64,000 nt of DNA from Fibrobacter sp. UWB5 (GCF_002210295.1 NZ_MWQH01000004.1:214165-278164); one strand, 5' to 3'; counted from the first letter of the stretch, positions 7,770-16,616 are shown. Notes: generated by a model from the letters alone, not told the origin. A program made the numbers and translations.

Positions 7770-9197
7770 TTACTCTCCGAGATATTCAACCGCAAAGATC
7801 AGAGTTGAACCGCCAGGGATAGGTCCTGCACCGCGAGCACCGTAACCGAGTCCGGGCGGGACCACCAGAATTCTCTTTTCGCCGGGGAGCATGCCCTGCA
7901 CGCCGAGTTCCCAGCCGCGAATCACGCGACCCGCACCCAGCGTAAAGCCAAAGACCTGGCCGCGGTCACGGGAGCTGTCGAACTTGTAGCCGTTGGTGAG
8001 CCAGCCGGTGTAATGCACCTTGGCCACGTTACCCTTTTGGGCGGGTTCGCCTTCGCCCTGCTTGATGATTGCATAGCGGAGACCTTCGGGGCCGTTTTCA
8101 AACGTAAGCGTTGCGGTATCGGGGAAGAAATCCATGTTGGCGATAACGGAGTCGTCTACTTCGGAAGAGACGAGTTCCACGCGGAAGACCAATGTCGAAT
8201 TCGAAGGAATCATGGAGTAGGCCGTTGCGCCGTAACCCATGGCCGGAGACACGCGGAACCAGCGCACGCCGCCTTCGCGCATGCCTTCGAGACCGACTTC
8301 CCAGCCCTTGATCATTTTGCCGGCGCCCATCACGACCGAGAGCGGCTTACCCATATCTTTAGAGGAACCGAACTTGCGGCCCGAAAGGAGCCAGCCCGTG
8401 TAATGCGTCTTGAGCACGGAGCCCACCATGGCGGGTTTGCCGGTGCCGACCTTTTCGTCGTAGACCTTGAGGCCCTTGGCCGCTTCGCGCCACTTGAGAC
8501 CTTCCACATTCTTGGGGAATACATCCGGTTCCATCGGCTTGTCGGCGCTGACGAGTTCTACGATAAAGAATAAGTCGGAATATTCAGGAACGCCTTCGAG
8601 AGAATTTTCGCCGTAGCCCATCTGATAGGGCACGTAGAGTTTGCGGATTTCGCCCGGCTTCATGCCGACAAGACCCTTTTCCCAGCCTGCAATGACAAGG
8701 CCCATGCCAAGCGTGAATTCAAGCGGTTCGCCGCCGGAATAGGATTCCGAGAACATCCTGAATCGATTGTCGAACGGGAGCGGAGAAATTGAATCGACGA
8801 AGGTCGCAAGCGCTACCGGTTCTGCGACAGGGGCTGCGGCCACTGTATCGACTGCGGCTTTGGATTCCTTTTTGTCCTTGGACTTTTTCTTCTTGTTTTT
8901 GGCAGACTTGTCCAGGAGTGCAGTCGTGTCAACTTTCGTCACGCCGGCAACCTGGTCGGAATTGTAGTCGTTAGCAAGTCTCAAAGAATCTGCGATGCGG
9001 AGCGAATCGGCCAGGCGTGCCTTTTCGGCCAAGATTCTAGCGCTGTCCAAATACACATAGCTCTTGTAATGCACCCTGATGAGCTGACCCGCCTTAATGG
9101 GGTCTCCAGAGCCTTCCTTCACCGTTTCCACCTTGAAGGGGATGGCAAAACAGGCACTACACATCAGCAATACAAGAAAAATCTTCAATTTTAACAT
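7770..9197 (-). CDS. Exported peptidyl-prolyl isomerase with three FKBP domains
   Basis: 475 residues with a signal peptide (MLKLKIFLVLLMCSACFA), so periplasmic or surface-located; the Cys near the cleavage site also allows a lipoprotein reading. FKBP domains catalyse prolyl cis-trans isomerisation during folding. Domain 2 (about 228-342, HYTGWLLSGRKFGSS, GWEVGLEGM, GYGA) and domain 3 (about 370-475, HYTGWLTNGYKFDSS, GWELGVQGM, GYGARGAGPIPGGSTL) keep the canonical FKBP pattern. Domain 1 (about 22-215) is split after its first strands by a Lys/Ala-rich low-complexity insertion (about 60-135), then resumes at EFTLGMGLVIAGWEKGL. It is probably a chaperone for secreted enzymes, and is followed by glk. 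Confidence 0.88.
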   Translation of the reverse strand: MLKLKIFLVLLMCSACFAIPFKVETVKEGSGDPIKAGQLIRVHYKSYVYLDSARILAEKARLADSLRIADSLRLANDYNSDQVAGVTKVDTTALLDKSAKNKKKKSKDKKESKAAVDTVAAAPVAEPVALATFVDSISPLPFDNRFRMFSESYSGGEPLEFTLGMGLVIAGWEKGLVGMKPGEIRKLYVPYQMGYGENSLEGVPEYSDLFFIVELVSADKPMEPDVFPKNVEGLKWREAAKGLKVYDEKVGTGKPAMVGSVLKTHYTGWLLSGRKFGSSKDMGKPLSVVMGAGKMIKGWEVGLEGMREGGVRWFRVSPAMGYGATAYSMIPSNSTLVFRVELVSSEVDDSVIANMDFFPDTATLTFENGPEGLRYAIIKQGEGEPAQKGNVAKVHYTGWLTNGYKFDSSRDRGQVFGFTLGAGRVIRGWELGVQGMLPGEKRILVVPPGLGYGARGAGPIPGGSTLIFAVEYLGE

Positions 9198-9250
9198 AAA
9201 ATCTCCTGTCCCACAATTTAGAAAATGCTAGTTTTTGAGAGTAACGAATA

Positions 9251-9264
9251 ATTCCAAATGGAAT
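9251..9264. promoter_or_regulatory. Palindrome overlapping the ribosome-binding region
   Basis: ATTCCA-AA-TGGAAT lies 5 bp before the ATG of the 9270 gene, so its right arm includes the only purine-rich stretch (GGAAT) that could serve as a ribosome-binding site. A related palindrome occurs at 16602-16616. Confidence 0.35.
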
Positions 9265-9269
9265 AAAAT

Positions 9270-9833
9270 ATGCTATCAGTCATTATTGTCATAGCGATAA
9301 TTGTGTTGTCCGTGATACTCGCCGCCATCGGCGCGTACGTGATTATTCACAGTTCCGACGAAAAGGACGAGCCCAAGCGCGTAATCGACGTTTCGGGCCA
9401 GTACGCCGTAGTAGTCCGCCCCGCACGCGAATCTCTCAACGCCGTAAAGCCTTCCGAAGCCTCCCTTAGGTCCTGGCTCGACACTCAAGACCTGACCGCC
9501 GAAAAGAAGGAAGAACTGATCGCCCGGTGGAACGCCACCATGGAAGAAACGATCCGCACCATTGACGAAGGCGACAAGAACGGCACCGCCACCTACCGAA
9601 TCGAGCTCGGCCCCAAGGGCAAGCAATACGTGAAGTTCGTGAGCGACGAAAATTTTATTACCCGCGAGCAGATCCGCAATCACGCGGAAATTCTCCCGCC
9701 CTATTGTTTAGGCTGCGATTGCAAGCTGTTGCCCAAGCAACCCTGGGAAAACCCCAGCAAGTCCGGTTGGAAGGCAGTTGTGCCCTCGCACGGTAGCCAC
9801 TACGACGTCCCCGATTGGAGGCAACTTGCGTAA
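9270..9833 (+). CDS. Hypothetical single-pass membrane protein
   Basis: 187 residues. One N-terminal transmembrane helix (residues 2-26, LSVIIVIAIIVLSVILAA) is followed by a soluble domain of about 160 residues with a charged helical centre (TAEKKEELIARWNATMEETI) and a cysteine cluster (PPYCLGCDCKLLPKQPW) that could bind metal. I do not recognise the family. Its 3' end overlaps the TTG start of the PorV-like gene by 8 bp, and that gene's GGAGG lies inside this one, so the two are translationally coupled and probably act in the same envelope process. Confidence 0.75.
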   Translation: MLSVIIVIAIIVLSVILAAIGAYVIIHSSDEKDEPKRVIDVSGQYAVVVRPARESLNAVKPSEASLRSWLDTQDLTAEKKEELIARWNATMEETIRTIDEGDKNGTATYRIELGPKGKQYVKFVSDENFITREQIRNHAEILPPYCLGCDCKLLPKQPWENPSKSGWKAVVPSHGSHYDVPDWRQLA

Positions 9834-12003
9834 ATCTCTACTTACAGCTCTCGTTTTTGCGCCCGCATTGTCTTTTGCGGCTGGCTCTGCCATTATCACG
9901 CTCGAAATGCCCGTTGGCGCCCGCCAGCTGGGTATGGGCGAAGCCGGTGCCGCCCTCGCCGACGACCCGACTGCCATGTACTACAACCCGGCAGGTCTCG
10001 CCTTTGGCCCCCTGGCTGACGAATGGCGCATGAGCTTCCCCGCCGATTCCAAGAACGCCCCCTACTTCACGAGCATGGCTTCGCGTTCCAAGGACGGCTT
10101 CTTTAGCAAGAGCGAACTTTGGGCAGGTACCGCCAACGGCATCCAGAAATTCGACGGCGAACAGTGGGTCGACTACCACTCCATTACGCTGCAGGGTAAT
10201 GCCAAGGTCCGCGATGCCGTCAAGGTTTACGTAGGCACCGAACATGGCCTCGACGAATACGTCCGCCAGGTGAAGAAATTCAACGACATCAAGAACGCCG
10301 ACGACGAAAAGCACGTGGTCGAAGTCAAGATGCCCTGGAACTTGATCGTGAAGGATACCATTACGGCAGTCCTTTACGAAAGCCGCACCGAAAAGCTCTG
10401 GGTGGGTACTCCCAAGTCGCTGTACCGTTTTGACGGCAAGGCCTGGAAGAACTACGACCAGGAACTCGGCAACCACCGCATTACCGCCCTCGAAAGCCAG
10501 GGCGCCTCGATCTGGATCGGTACCGAAGATGGCTTGTTCGTTTACCGCAACGGTCAATTCGAACAGAAAGGTAAAGTGCTCCCGAGCCAGAAGGTCCGCG
10601 CACTTGTGTGGTCCGAAAACCGCAAGGAACTTTATGTGGCGGTCGAAGGCGCAGGCATTGCAAGACTTATCCCGAAAAAGAGCGTGAATGACAAGGACCG
10701 TTGGAGCCTGTTCAACCAGGAAGACGGCATTATGGACTTGAACCCGACCGCACTCGCCGTCGACAGTTCGGGCCATGTATGGGCCGCCCACAACGGAGGC
10801 CTTTCGCACTTTACGCTGCGCAAGTGGGAACAGGTGCAGTTCGCCGACAACAAGGTGAACGACATTTCTGTGGACCAGCGTGGCGGCATCTGGATTGCAA
10901 CCGACAAGGGCGTATGGCGCCACCTGCCGGACTACGCCACCGCAAGCGGCCGCAAGGCAGAACTTGAACGTACCGCCGCCGAAGAAGAAGGTTCCACCAA
11001 GAGCGAAGACGAATGGGTGCATTACCACAGCGGTAACGGCCTCAGCACCAACAAGGTTTGGGCCGTACTCCCGCAAGGAAACGACGTCTGGTTCAGCACC
11101 GCGAACGGCATGGAGCAGTTCAAGGATGCCGACTACCAGATTACCGCCTTCTACGAAAAGCTCTTGCCGATTCTGAACATTCCGGACCTGTACCACCTTT
11201 TTGCAGGCATGACGGTTCCGCTGAATGACTGGGGAACGCTGGGATTCTTCGTGAACTTCGTGAGCTTCGGTTCGACCGTCGCCTCGGGCGATGTGGACGC
11301 CGACGATTTGGTTGCCTATAACAGTTCTGAAATCGTGGGCGGCTTCAGCTACGGCACCCGCTTCCCGAACGACTGGGGCCTGGGCCTCTCGATCAAGTTC
11401 TTTTATTCTGACCTGAGTTCCGGCGCGGCCGCAGGCGAAGAAGAAGCAACTACCTTCGGTTACGCTTTCGATATCGGCGTGCTCAAGAAGAACTTGTTTA
11501 TAGACAAATTAAATTTCGCCTTGGTTCTCACCAACATCGGTCCGAGCGTCTACTACGTGGACAAGACGATCGAAGACCCGATTCCGCTGACATGGCGCTT
11601 GGGACTTTCTTATGAAATTTTGAGCCTCGCTGATTACAAGTGGACCGTAGTTGCCGACTACAACCGCGAAGTGGTTTATGATGACGAAAAGGGTAATCCG
11701 GAACCGTTCTACATTGCAAGCTGGAAGTCCTTGATCCACCCCGAAAGAGACGGCAACAAGGTCAAGGAATCCATTATGCAGGGCGTGTTCAACCTGGGTA
11801 CTGAATTCGTATACGCCAATACGATTGCACTGCGCGCCGGTTACCTTTACGACCAGACCGGTAAGCGTAACGAAGTCGATCTCGGCTTTGGCTTTATGCT
11901 CTCTGACGTGTTGCAGTTTGACTTTGCCACCATCAAGGACGTAGGCGACAACGACGGCGTTCGCGACGGCCAGATGCGCTTTGGCATGCTGTTCAAGTTC
12001 TAG
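9826..12003 (+). CDS. PorV/PorQ-like outer-membrane barrel with an inserted beta-propeller
   Basis: 725 residues. I chose TTG at 9826 because GGAGG precedes it by 4 bp and it opens a clean signal peptide (RKSLLTALVFAPALSFA). Residues about 25-60 carry the PorV/UPF0164 signature (GARQLGMGEAGAALADD, MYYNPAGLAFG). The barrel is then interrupted by about seven or eight propeller blades (about 80-410), each with a W/Y-x-G/A-T-x-x-G-L core: LWAGTANGIQKFDG, LWVGTPKSLYRFDG, IWIGTEDGLFVY, IWIATDKGVWRH, VWFSTANGMEQF. The barrel resumes around residue 440 (YHLFAGMTVPLNDWG) to the C-terminal MRFGMLFKF. PorV proteins shuttle type IX substrates; the propeller function is unknown. The gene is coupled to the upstream membrane-protein gene. 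Confidence 0.82.
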   Translation: MRKSLLTALVFAPALSFAAGSAIITLEMPVGARQLGMGEAGAALADDPTAMYYNPAGLAFGPLADEWRMSFPADSKNAPYFTSMASRSKDGFFSKSELWAGTANGIQKFDGEQWVDYHSITLQGNAKVRDAVKVYVGTEHGLDEYVRQVKKFNDIKNADDEKHVVEVKMPWNLIVKDTITAVLYESRTEKLWVGTPKSLYRFDGKAWKNYDQELGNHRITALESQGASIWIGTEDGLFVYRNGQFEQKGKVLPSQKVRALVWSENRKELYVAVEGAGIARLIPKKSVNDKDRWSLFNQEDGIMDLNPTALAVDSSGHVWAAHNGGLSHFTLRKWEQVQFADNKVNDISVDQRGGIWIATDKGVWRHLPDYATASGRKAELERTAAEEEGSTKSEDEWVHYHSGNGLSTNKVWAVLPQGNDVWFSTANGMEQFKDADYQITAFYEKLLPILNIPDLYHLFAGMTVPLNDWGTLGFFVNFVSFGSTVASGDVDADDLVAYNSSEIVGGFSYGTRFPNDWGLGLSIKFFYSDLSSGAAAGEEEATTFGYAFDIGVLKKNLFIDKLNFALVLTNIGPSVYYVDKTIEDPIPLTWRLGLSYEILSLADYKWTVVADYNREVVYDDEKGNPEPFYIASWKSLIHPERDGNKVKESIMQGVFNLGTEFVYANTIALRAGYLYDQTGKRNEVDLGFGFMLSDVLQFDFATIKDVGDNDGVRDGQMRFGMLFKF

Positions 12004-12017
12004 GAGAGGTTCGCACA

Positions 12018-12036
12018 CAAGGCGTGAAAACGCAAT
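12018..12036. repeat. Dispersed 19-bp intergenic repeat, copy 1
   Basis: CAAGGCGTGAAAACGCAAT is repeated exactly at 40344-40362, 28 kb away and also intergenic. The inner GCGT-GAAA-ACGC can form a tetraloop hairpin. Confidence 0.6.
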
Positions 12037-12048
12037 CCGACAAATATT

Positions 12049-12082
12049 AAAGTCAGGCGAAAAAGCCTGACTTTTTTCTTTT
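12049..12082 (+). terminator. Intrinsic terminator after the PorV-like gene
   Basis: AAGTCAGGC-GAAAAA-GCCTGACTT stem followed by a T-rich tract, about 46 bp past the stop codon. Confidence 0.9.
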
Positions 12083-12098
12083 GCATTTTTGTAAAAAA

Positions 12099-12872
12099 CT
12101 ACTCTACGCGTTCGAGGATAATCAGGGCACGTTCTTGCGTGCTGTTCGGGATCGTGTAGAAATGCTTGCCCACGAACTTGTAGCCGAAATCTTCGGGATG
12201 GAAAGTCTTGAGTTCGTCGGCAACGGCGGGGCCTTTCATGAAAAACACGCGGCCGCCCACCTTCAGCGAATTGGCGATGCGCGGGAGCGTCTTTTCCATC
12301 AGTTCAAAGGCGCGGCTGATGACGCCGTCAACCGGAATGGTCATGCTGCGACTAGTGACCTTGTGGCCGAACACATCGATACCCTTGAGGCCCATTTTTT
12401 CGATGACCATATTCAAGAAGTTGATTCGGTTGGGGCGCGGTTCGCACAGCGTGAGTCGAATGGAAGGGTTCACGATTTTGAGCGGGAGTCCGGGGAAACC
12501 GGCGCCGCTACCGACATCGATCATGCGAGCGGGCCACTTGGGCACGTACGCATTGATGAGCGTGCAGTCGGCATAATGGCGTTCTACCATCGTTTCAAAC
12601 GCATTGAGGCGCGTCAGATCCTGGTCGTCGTTATTGGCGCGCAACAGCTGGTGGAATTCCCAAATCTGCTTGAGGGTTTCGGGCTGGAGTTCTACGCCGT
12701 AGTAATGCAGCAACTTGTCGAGGCCCGCGAGCGATGGCGTGACACGCTTGCCGTTAAAGAGCGGGAAGTCGGTACGGGGAGCCTTGAGGTGCGGCACGAA
12801 GTCGCGGCCGGCAGCGGACGCATTGCGGGAAGGAGCCTTCGAGAAGGGCTTTTTAGACCAGTTGTTTGCCAT
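12099..12872 (-). CDS. rsmG: 16S rRNA (guanine-527-N7) methyltransferase
   Basis: Methylates G527 of 16S rRNA using S-adenosylmethionine. 257 residues from the ATG at 12872 (MANNWSKKPFS); the frame is open upstream, but that stretch is AT-rich intergenic DNA without family similarity. The SAM motif MIDVGSGAGFPGLPLKIV and the downstream CEPRPNRINFLNMV are the RsmG/GidB signatures, with ISRAFELMEKTL later. The N-terminus carries a basic extension of about 40 residues (SRNASAAGRDFVPHLKAPR) relative to typical RsmG. It is monocistronic, convergent with the PorV-like gene and divergent from the 12955 gene. Confidence 0.92.
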   Translation of the reverse strand: MANNWSKKPFSKAPSRNASAAGRDFVPHLKAPRTDFPLFNGKRVTPSLAGLDKLLHYYGVELQPETLKQIWEFHQLLRANNDDQDLTRLNAFETMVERHYADCTLINAYVPKWPARMIDVGSGAGFPGLPLKIVNPSIRLTLCEPRPNRINFLNMVIEKMGLKGIDVFGHKVTSRSMTIPVDGVISRAFELMEKTLPRIANSLKVGGRVFFMKGPAVADELKTFHPEDFGYKFVGKHFYTIPNSTQERALIILERVE

Positions 12873-12954
12873 AAAAACAAAAATAGAATTTTTTAGGGGC
12901 AATTTTTCACAGTTTCGGCGAATCTGGCGTATAGATATAGAGGACCCCAAAAAA

Positions 12955-14424
12955 ATGAGAATTCTATACCGCCCATACCAAACGGTTTTCTTAATCCTGT
13001 TCGCCTTAAATTTGACGCCCGCCTATGCGGGCTCTGCGCATGGACTTACCGAGGCGCAAGTTTTTGAATGGTGGGACGACGGGATCATTGACGGCGACGA
13101 AGCCCGCGAAATCTTGGACCTGCTTGAAGAAGGCAACGAGCAAGAAGCCTGCATGCTCGCCGAGGTGTATGCGCTTGAAAGTTGCGCGAGCGAAGAAGTT
13201 CCCAAGCCGAAGAAAGCGAAGCGCAAGGAAGCGAAATCACGACAGAAAAAAACGAAAAAGGAATCGCGGCCGAGCCTTGTTCCGCATGGGTATATTGAAT
13301 GGCGAGGCCGCGCCGATTCGCTTGGGCGCTTGGAAAGCGGGCGTACGGAATTGCGCTTGAATTTTTACCGCTATTCTTTACGGCTTGGGACGCAGTCGCT
13401 CTTGACTTACCGGAATGAAGGCAGCGAAGCGCACTTCGGCCAGATTTCGACCAAGGAATTGCATAGCGTGATTCCGCTTGACACCTTGTGGGGTACCGCC
13501 TTATTCTATCCACTTTACAGCCCGATAGGAATCTTCCGATTTGGAGGACTCCTGGATACCGCGAAAACGATCCGCCCGAGTTTCGCCTTCACGCCTTTCC
13601 GCGGACCAAAAAAAGAAAAAGACTTTGAAATGGAACTTGCCTACTGGAATCACAGGCACCCGGCCGACAGCGTGGAGAGGCATTCTGTTTCGGCGCAGGC
13701 CAAAGGCAGTTGGGGAAATTTTGCGGTTTGGTGGATCCCGGAAAATGCAGGCGATTTGCCCTTGATGAAATTGCAATTGCAGCACCGCGAAAAGATGGAG
13801 TATGCGACAATTGCATGGAAGACGGACGCTTACGTACATGGGGATTCGTTGCCGGAGGAATCGCGCTTGAGTGCGACGATTGCAAAGAGTAAACTTTGGG
13901 GAAGCCAGACCGTTGGCGTTACGGCGCACGATGCGTGGAAAAGCAAATGGACGCTCAATGCGCGGACGATGATTCCGCTTGAAGGCGATACAAGTAAGAC
14001 TCGGCTCAAGGCGAGCGCAGAATCGGGCCCAGGCGTTTTAAGGACAGCCACAAGCGTCACTTGCCTTTCGGCAGAAGAGCATTGCAGGCAAAATGACTTG
14101 GCGCTAAAAATCAGGTCTTCGTGGAATGTCGACCGCGAGCAGCTGGTATTTTCGGGAAAGGTTCGCGCAAGGCACACGCGAGACGAAGGATTTGGCACGC
14201 CCCTTTACGAAGCCGGAATCGCTTACGCACAGGATGCTGCCAACAGCGCAGGCATTGCTGTCACGATTCCAAAGGGGGCGCCTAAACGTGAAATCCAATT
14301 ACGCAGCAGCGCCGAAGTCGGGAATGACTTTTTGCAGTTATCGTTGGCGGTTACATTCAGGCGAACCGCTGATGAGGAGTTGCACCCGCTGCATGCGGCG
14401 ATGAGAGCGAAGGTTATGTTTTAG
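12955..14424 (+). CDS. Secreted hypothetical protein, probable outer-membrane barrel
   Basis: 489 residues from the ATG at 12955 (AGAGG upstream). Signal peptide about 1-25 (ending TPAYA). Residues 28-75 form two short acidic helices (EAQVFEWWDDGIIDGDEARE, ILDLLEEGNEQEA), reminiscent of a helix-hairpin-helix or adaptor module, then a strongly basic Lys/Arg/Glu linker (about 85-105). From about residue 110 to the end, alternating hydrophobic strands with frequent basic and aromatic ends (TELRLNFYRYSLRLGTQSL, LQLSLAVTFRR) and a final AMRAKVMF suggest a transmembrane barrel. I do not recognise the family, and no partner gene is adjacent. Confidence 0.7.
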   Translation: MRILYRPYQTVFLILFALNLTPAYAGSAHGLTEAQVFEWWDDGIIDGDEAREILDLLEEGNEQEACMLAEVYALESCASEEVPKPKKAKRKEAKSRQKKTKKESRPSLVPHGYIEWRGRADSLGRLESGRTELRLNFYRYSLRLGTQSLLTYRNEGSEAHFGQISTKELHSVIPLDTLWGTALFYPLYSPIGIFRFGGLLDTAKTIRPSFAFTPFRGPKKEKDFEMELAYWNHRHPADSVERHSVSAQAKGSWGNFAVWWIPENAGDLPLMKLQLQHREKMEYATIAWKTDAYVHGDSLPEESRLSATIAKSKLWGSQTVGVTAHDAWKSKWTLNARTMIPLEGDTSKTRLKASAESGPGVLRTATSVTCLSAEEHCRQNDLALKIRSSWNVDREQLVFSGKVRARHTRDEGFGTPLYEAGIAYAQDAANSAGIAVTIPKGAPKREIQLRSSAEVGNDFLQLSLAVTFRRTADEELHPLHAAMRAKVMF

Positions 14425-14441
14425 AGGAAAATACATAACAA

Positions 14442-14516
14442 TGTGTAATGTGAAATGACAAATGAGAAATGAATAATCACTCATCCCACATTTCACATCT
14501 CACATTCCAGATCACT
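14442..14516. repeat. Imperfect palindromic element with GAATAATC core
   Basis: The left arm contains TGTGAAATG and ATGAG; the right arm contains CTCAT and CATTTCACA; GAATAATC (14471-14478) sits between them. The arms are built of short repeated words. An element with the same core but unrelated arms lies at 19021-19093. It fills most of the spacer between convergent genes. Confidence 0.5.
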
Positions 14517-14532
14517 CATCACTAACCACTTT

Positions 14533-15093
14533 CTATTGTCTACTCCAGAGGGCGCAATAGGTCTGCGTGCGGGCGGAGAGGCGTTCGTCTTTCAGGATTT
14601 CACGAATTTGTTTCTTGTCGAACCACTGCGCCTGAATTTCTTCGAGTTCGGAATCGCTGGGGCGGATTTCACCGCCGGCAACGCCTACCACGACCACATT
14701 TCTTTCGTTGGAAAATCCGACGGCGGAATAGCTCGGTTTCCAGACTTCGTCGATGCGCATGAGAGAAAGGCCCGTTTCTTCGCGGAGTTCGCGGGCAGCC
14801 GCCTCTTCGTAGGTTTCGCCCGGATCAATCAATCCAGCCGGGAAATTGTAGATGCTCTCGCCCACGGCCATACGGTATTCCTTGCAAAGCAAGAGTTTTT
14901 GGCCAGTGCAGTCGTGCATAATCATGACGACCGCATGCGGTTTCTTTTCAAGCATGTCCTTGAGGCCCGTAATGTCGGGATTGCGGCTGATCATTTCGTA
15001 AGTCTTGGGCTTGCCGCTGACGGTTTTATAGTGAATGTCGTAGCGGGTAATGAATTTGCCCTGGTGGATTTTTTCGATCGATTCAAATTCCAT
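14533..15093 (-). CDS. Nudix hydrolase, ADP-ribose pyrophosphatase-like
   Basis: 186 residues from the ATG at 15093. The Nudix box is perfect: G-x5-E-x7-REL-x-EE-x-G-L in GLIDPGETYEEAAARELREE. A GEIRPSDSELEEIQ segment after the box fits ADP-ribose/NDP-sugar pyrophosphatases (NudF-like). It would hydrolyse nucleoside diphosphate derivatives in the cytoplasm. It starts 2 bp after the stop of the nitrilase-like gene and its own start is set by the family-like MEFESIEKIH, so the two are cotranscribed. This hints at a link to NAD or nucleotide metabolism, which is inference only. Confidence 0.88.
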   Translation of the reverse strand: MEFESIEKIHQGKFITRYDIHYKTVSGKPKTYEMISRNPDITGLKDMLEKKPHAVVMIMHDCTGQKLLLCKEYRMAVGESIYNFPAGLIDPGETYEEAAARELREETGLSLMRIDEVWKPSYSAVGFSNERNVVVVGVAGGEIRPSDSELEEIQAQWFDKKQIREILKDERLSARTQTYCALWSRQ

Positions 15094-15095
15094 AA

Positions 15096-16484
15096 TCACA
15101 CCCTTTGTATGGTTTCGTAGTAAATGCAGTCGTGCTTGCAGTCGCCATGGAAGGCGCCACTGCAGATGGGCATCTTGTAAAGCATTTGCGCTTCGTCTTC
15201 GTTGCGCGAGATTCGCTTGCGCACGTAGCCAACGTCTTGGAAGTTTGCCTCTTTGCCTTTGATGAGTGCGGCACAGGTATTGACCCAGACCACGTTGCAG
15301 TCTTCGTGGGCGCACAAATCGAACGAACGGCGGAAATCGTAGGAGCCTGTCGAGAATGACGGCACGATTATCAGCGTGAGCTTGAAGCAGCGCATGAGTT
15401 GCTGCATGTACTCGGTTTCCAAGAAATCGCGGCAGACCATGATCGCGATGCGGCCAATGCCTTCGTAGTGCAAAATGTTCACCACGAGATTGGAACTGAT
15501 TTGTTCCAGGTAGCCGACACCATTGAATTCCTTGCGGAACGGGTTTTGCTTGTTCTGTTTGCAAATCACGTTGCCAAACTTGTCCATGACCGTGACGACA
15601 TTGCGGTTCTTTTCCCAGTAAGAGGGCAGCACAATGAGCGACGGAATTTTGGCGGCGTCATCAGGCGAAAGCGACTTGATTTTGTTCGCCACATAATCCG
15701 TAGTCTCCACGTTTCCGAGGAGTTCCGGGAACACGACGATATCGCTTTCGTTTTCGGCGGCGGTCCAAATCTTTTTCCAGACGAGTTCGTTGTCCGATTC
15801 AAACGAAGGATTTTCGTAAGCGATATTGAAGTACTGGATTTTATCCTTGTCAGTCAACTGGACTTTAAAATTCCGTTCTAACCTTAAAGGGGTTGCCGCA
15901 ATCTTTACGGCTTTGCGTTCCTTAAAATGCGGGAACAATTCGTCTTTCAAAAAGTAATGTTTGTCAATCAGTTCGCCGAGCACCGAGTTTTCGATGAGCA
16001 GGATATTGTACAGGAAACTTTCGAGGTTGTTGTAGCGGTGAATCAGGCGGTGTTTGCGTTCCCATATGCAAGAGCAACGCGGCAAAAGCCCGACCCCCAC
16101 CGATTCGCGGTTGGTATTCAGTACGATTGAAAATTTTTCCTGTTCAAATTCCGCTATAGCCAGATTCAACAGCGAAGCCATCGCCTGGTCCAAAATTTGC
16201 AAAAGACCCAGTAGCGCGTAATAATCGCGGTCGGCTTTCAACCGATTGACGAGCGATTTCAAGTTTTCAAGAAATTCCGTGGTTAGGTTTTCGGAGGAAA
16301 GTTCGCGAACGCCCACCCCATTGTCGGATTCCTGAAACAGCGCGGGAATTTCTGCCTGGACGACTTTTGCGATGCGGGATTTTTCGGCCGGAGAAACACA
16401 GCTGTATTCAACAAAAAATTTCTCCGAGCAGGAGCTTACAATATCGGAACACAATTCCGCCACAATGTTATAGAGGTCCAGCAT
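15096..16484 (-). CDS. Protein with C-terminal carbon-nitrogen hydrolase (nitrilase-like) domain
   Basis: 462 residues. The C-terminal half (about 215-450) resembles nitrilase superfamily enzymes: a Glu in IVVFPELLG, a Lys-rich segment at the expected spacing (ICKQNKQNPFRK), and the nucleophile Cys in IAIMVCRDFLE followed by LIIVPSFSTGSYDFR. The Glu-Lys-Cys triad therefore looks complete, giving amide or nitrile hydrolysis. The N-terminal 200 residues are helical and charged with no recognised domain. The C-terminus is cysteine- and histidine-rich (CSGAFHGDCKHDC), possibly metal-binding. It is upstream of and coupled to the Nudix gene (2-bp gap). There is no clear ribosome-binding site before the ATG. 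Confidence 0.7.
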   Translation of the reverse strand: MLDLYNIVAELCSDIVSSCSEKFFVEYSCVSPAEKSRIAKVVQAEIPALFQESDNGVGVRELSSENLTTEFLENLKSLVNRLKADRDYYALLGLLQILDQAMASLLNLAIAEFEQEKFSIVLNTNRESVGVGLLPRCSCIWERKHRLIHRYNNLESFLYNILLIENSVLGELIDKHYFLKDELFPHFKERKAVKIAATPLRLERNFKVQLTDKDKIQYFNIAYENPSFESDNELVWKKIWTAAENESDIVVFPELLGNVETTDYVANKIKSLSPDDAAKIPSLIVLPSYWEKNRNVVTVMDKFGNVICKQNKQNPFRKEFNGVGYLEQISSNLVVNILHYEGIGRIAIMVCRDFLETEYMQQLMRCFKLTLIIVPSFSTGSYDFRRSFDLCAHEDCNVVWVNTCAALIKGKEANFQDVGYVRKRISRNEDEAQMLYKMPICSGAFHGDCKHDCIYYETIQRV

Positions 16485-16601
16485 AGTGAGGAATATAGAA
16501 AAAAAGGTCTAAAATTCAAAAAATAAGCCATTTTCGCCCCTGATTTAGGTGGATACAGGATGTTTACTCGGGTATACGCGATTTATACGATTTTTAGGCT
16601 T

Positions 16602-16616
16602 ATTCCAAATTGGAAT
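16602..16616. promoter_or_regulatory. 15-bp palindrome ATTCCAAATTGGAAT
   Basis: ATTCCAA-A-TTGGAAT has perfect 7-bp arms and lies in the spacer before an orphan hairpin-terminator (16647-16691) and the 16718 gene. Near-copies lie at 9251-9264 and 22405-22419 (ATTCCAAGTTAGAAT). It is a candidate regulator site. Confidence 0.45.

Noticed and set aside
15096..16484. A reverse-transcriptase-type (DRT) defence protein with a nitrilase domain
   Set aside because: No reverse-transcriptase motif (such as YxDD) is present and the N-terminal half shows no palm-domain pattern.
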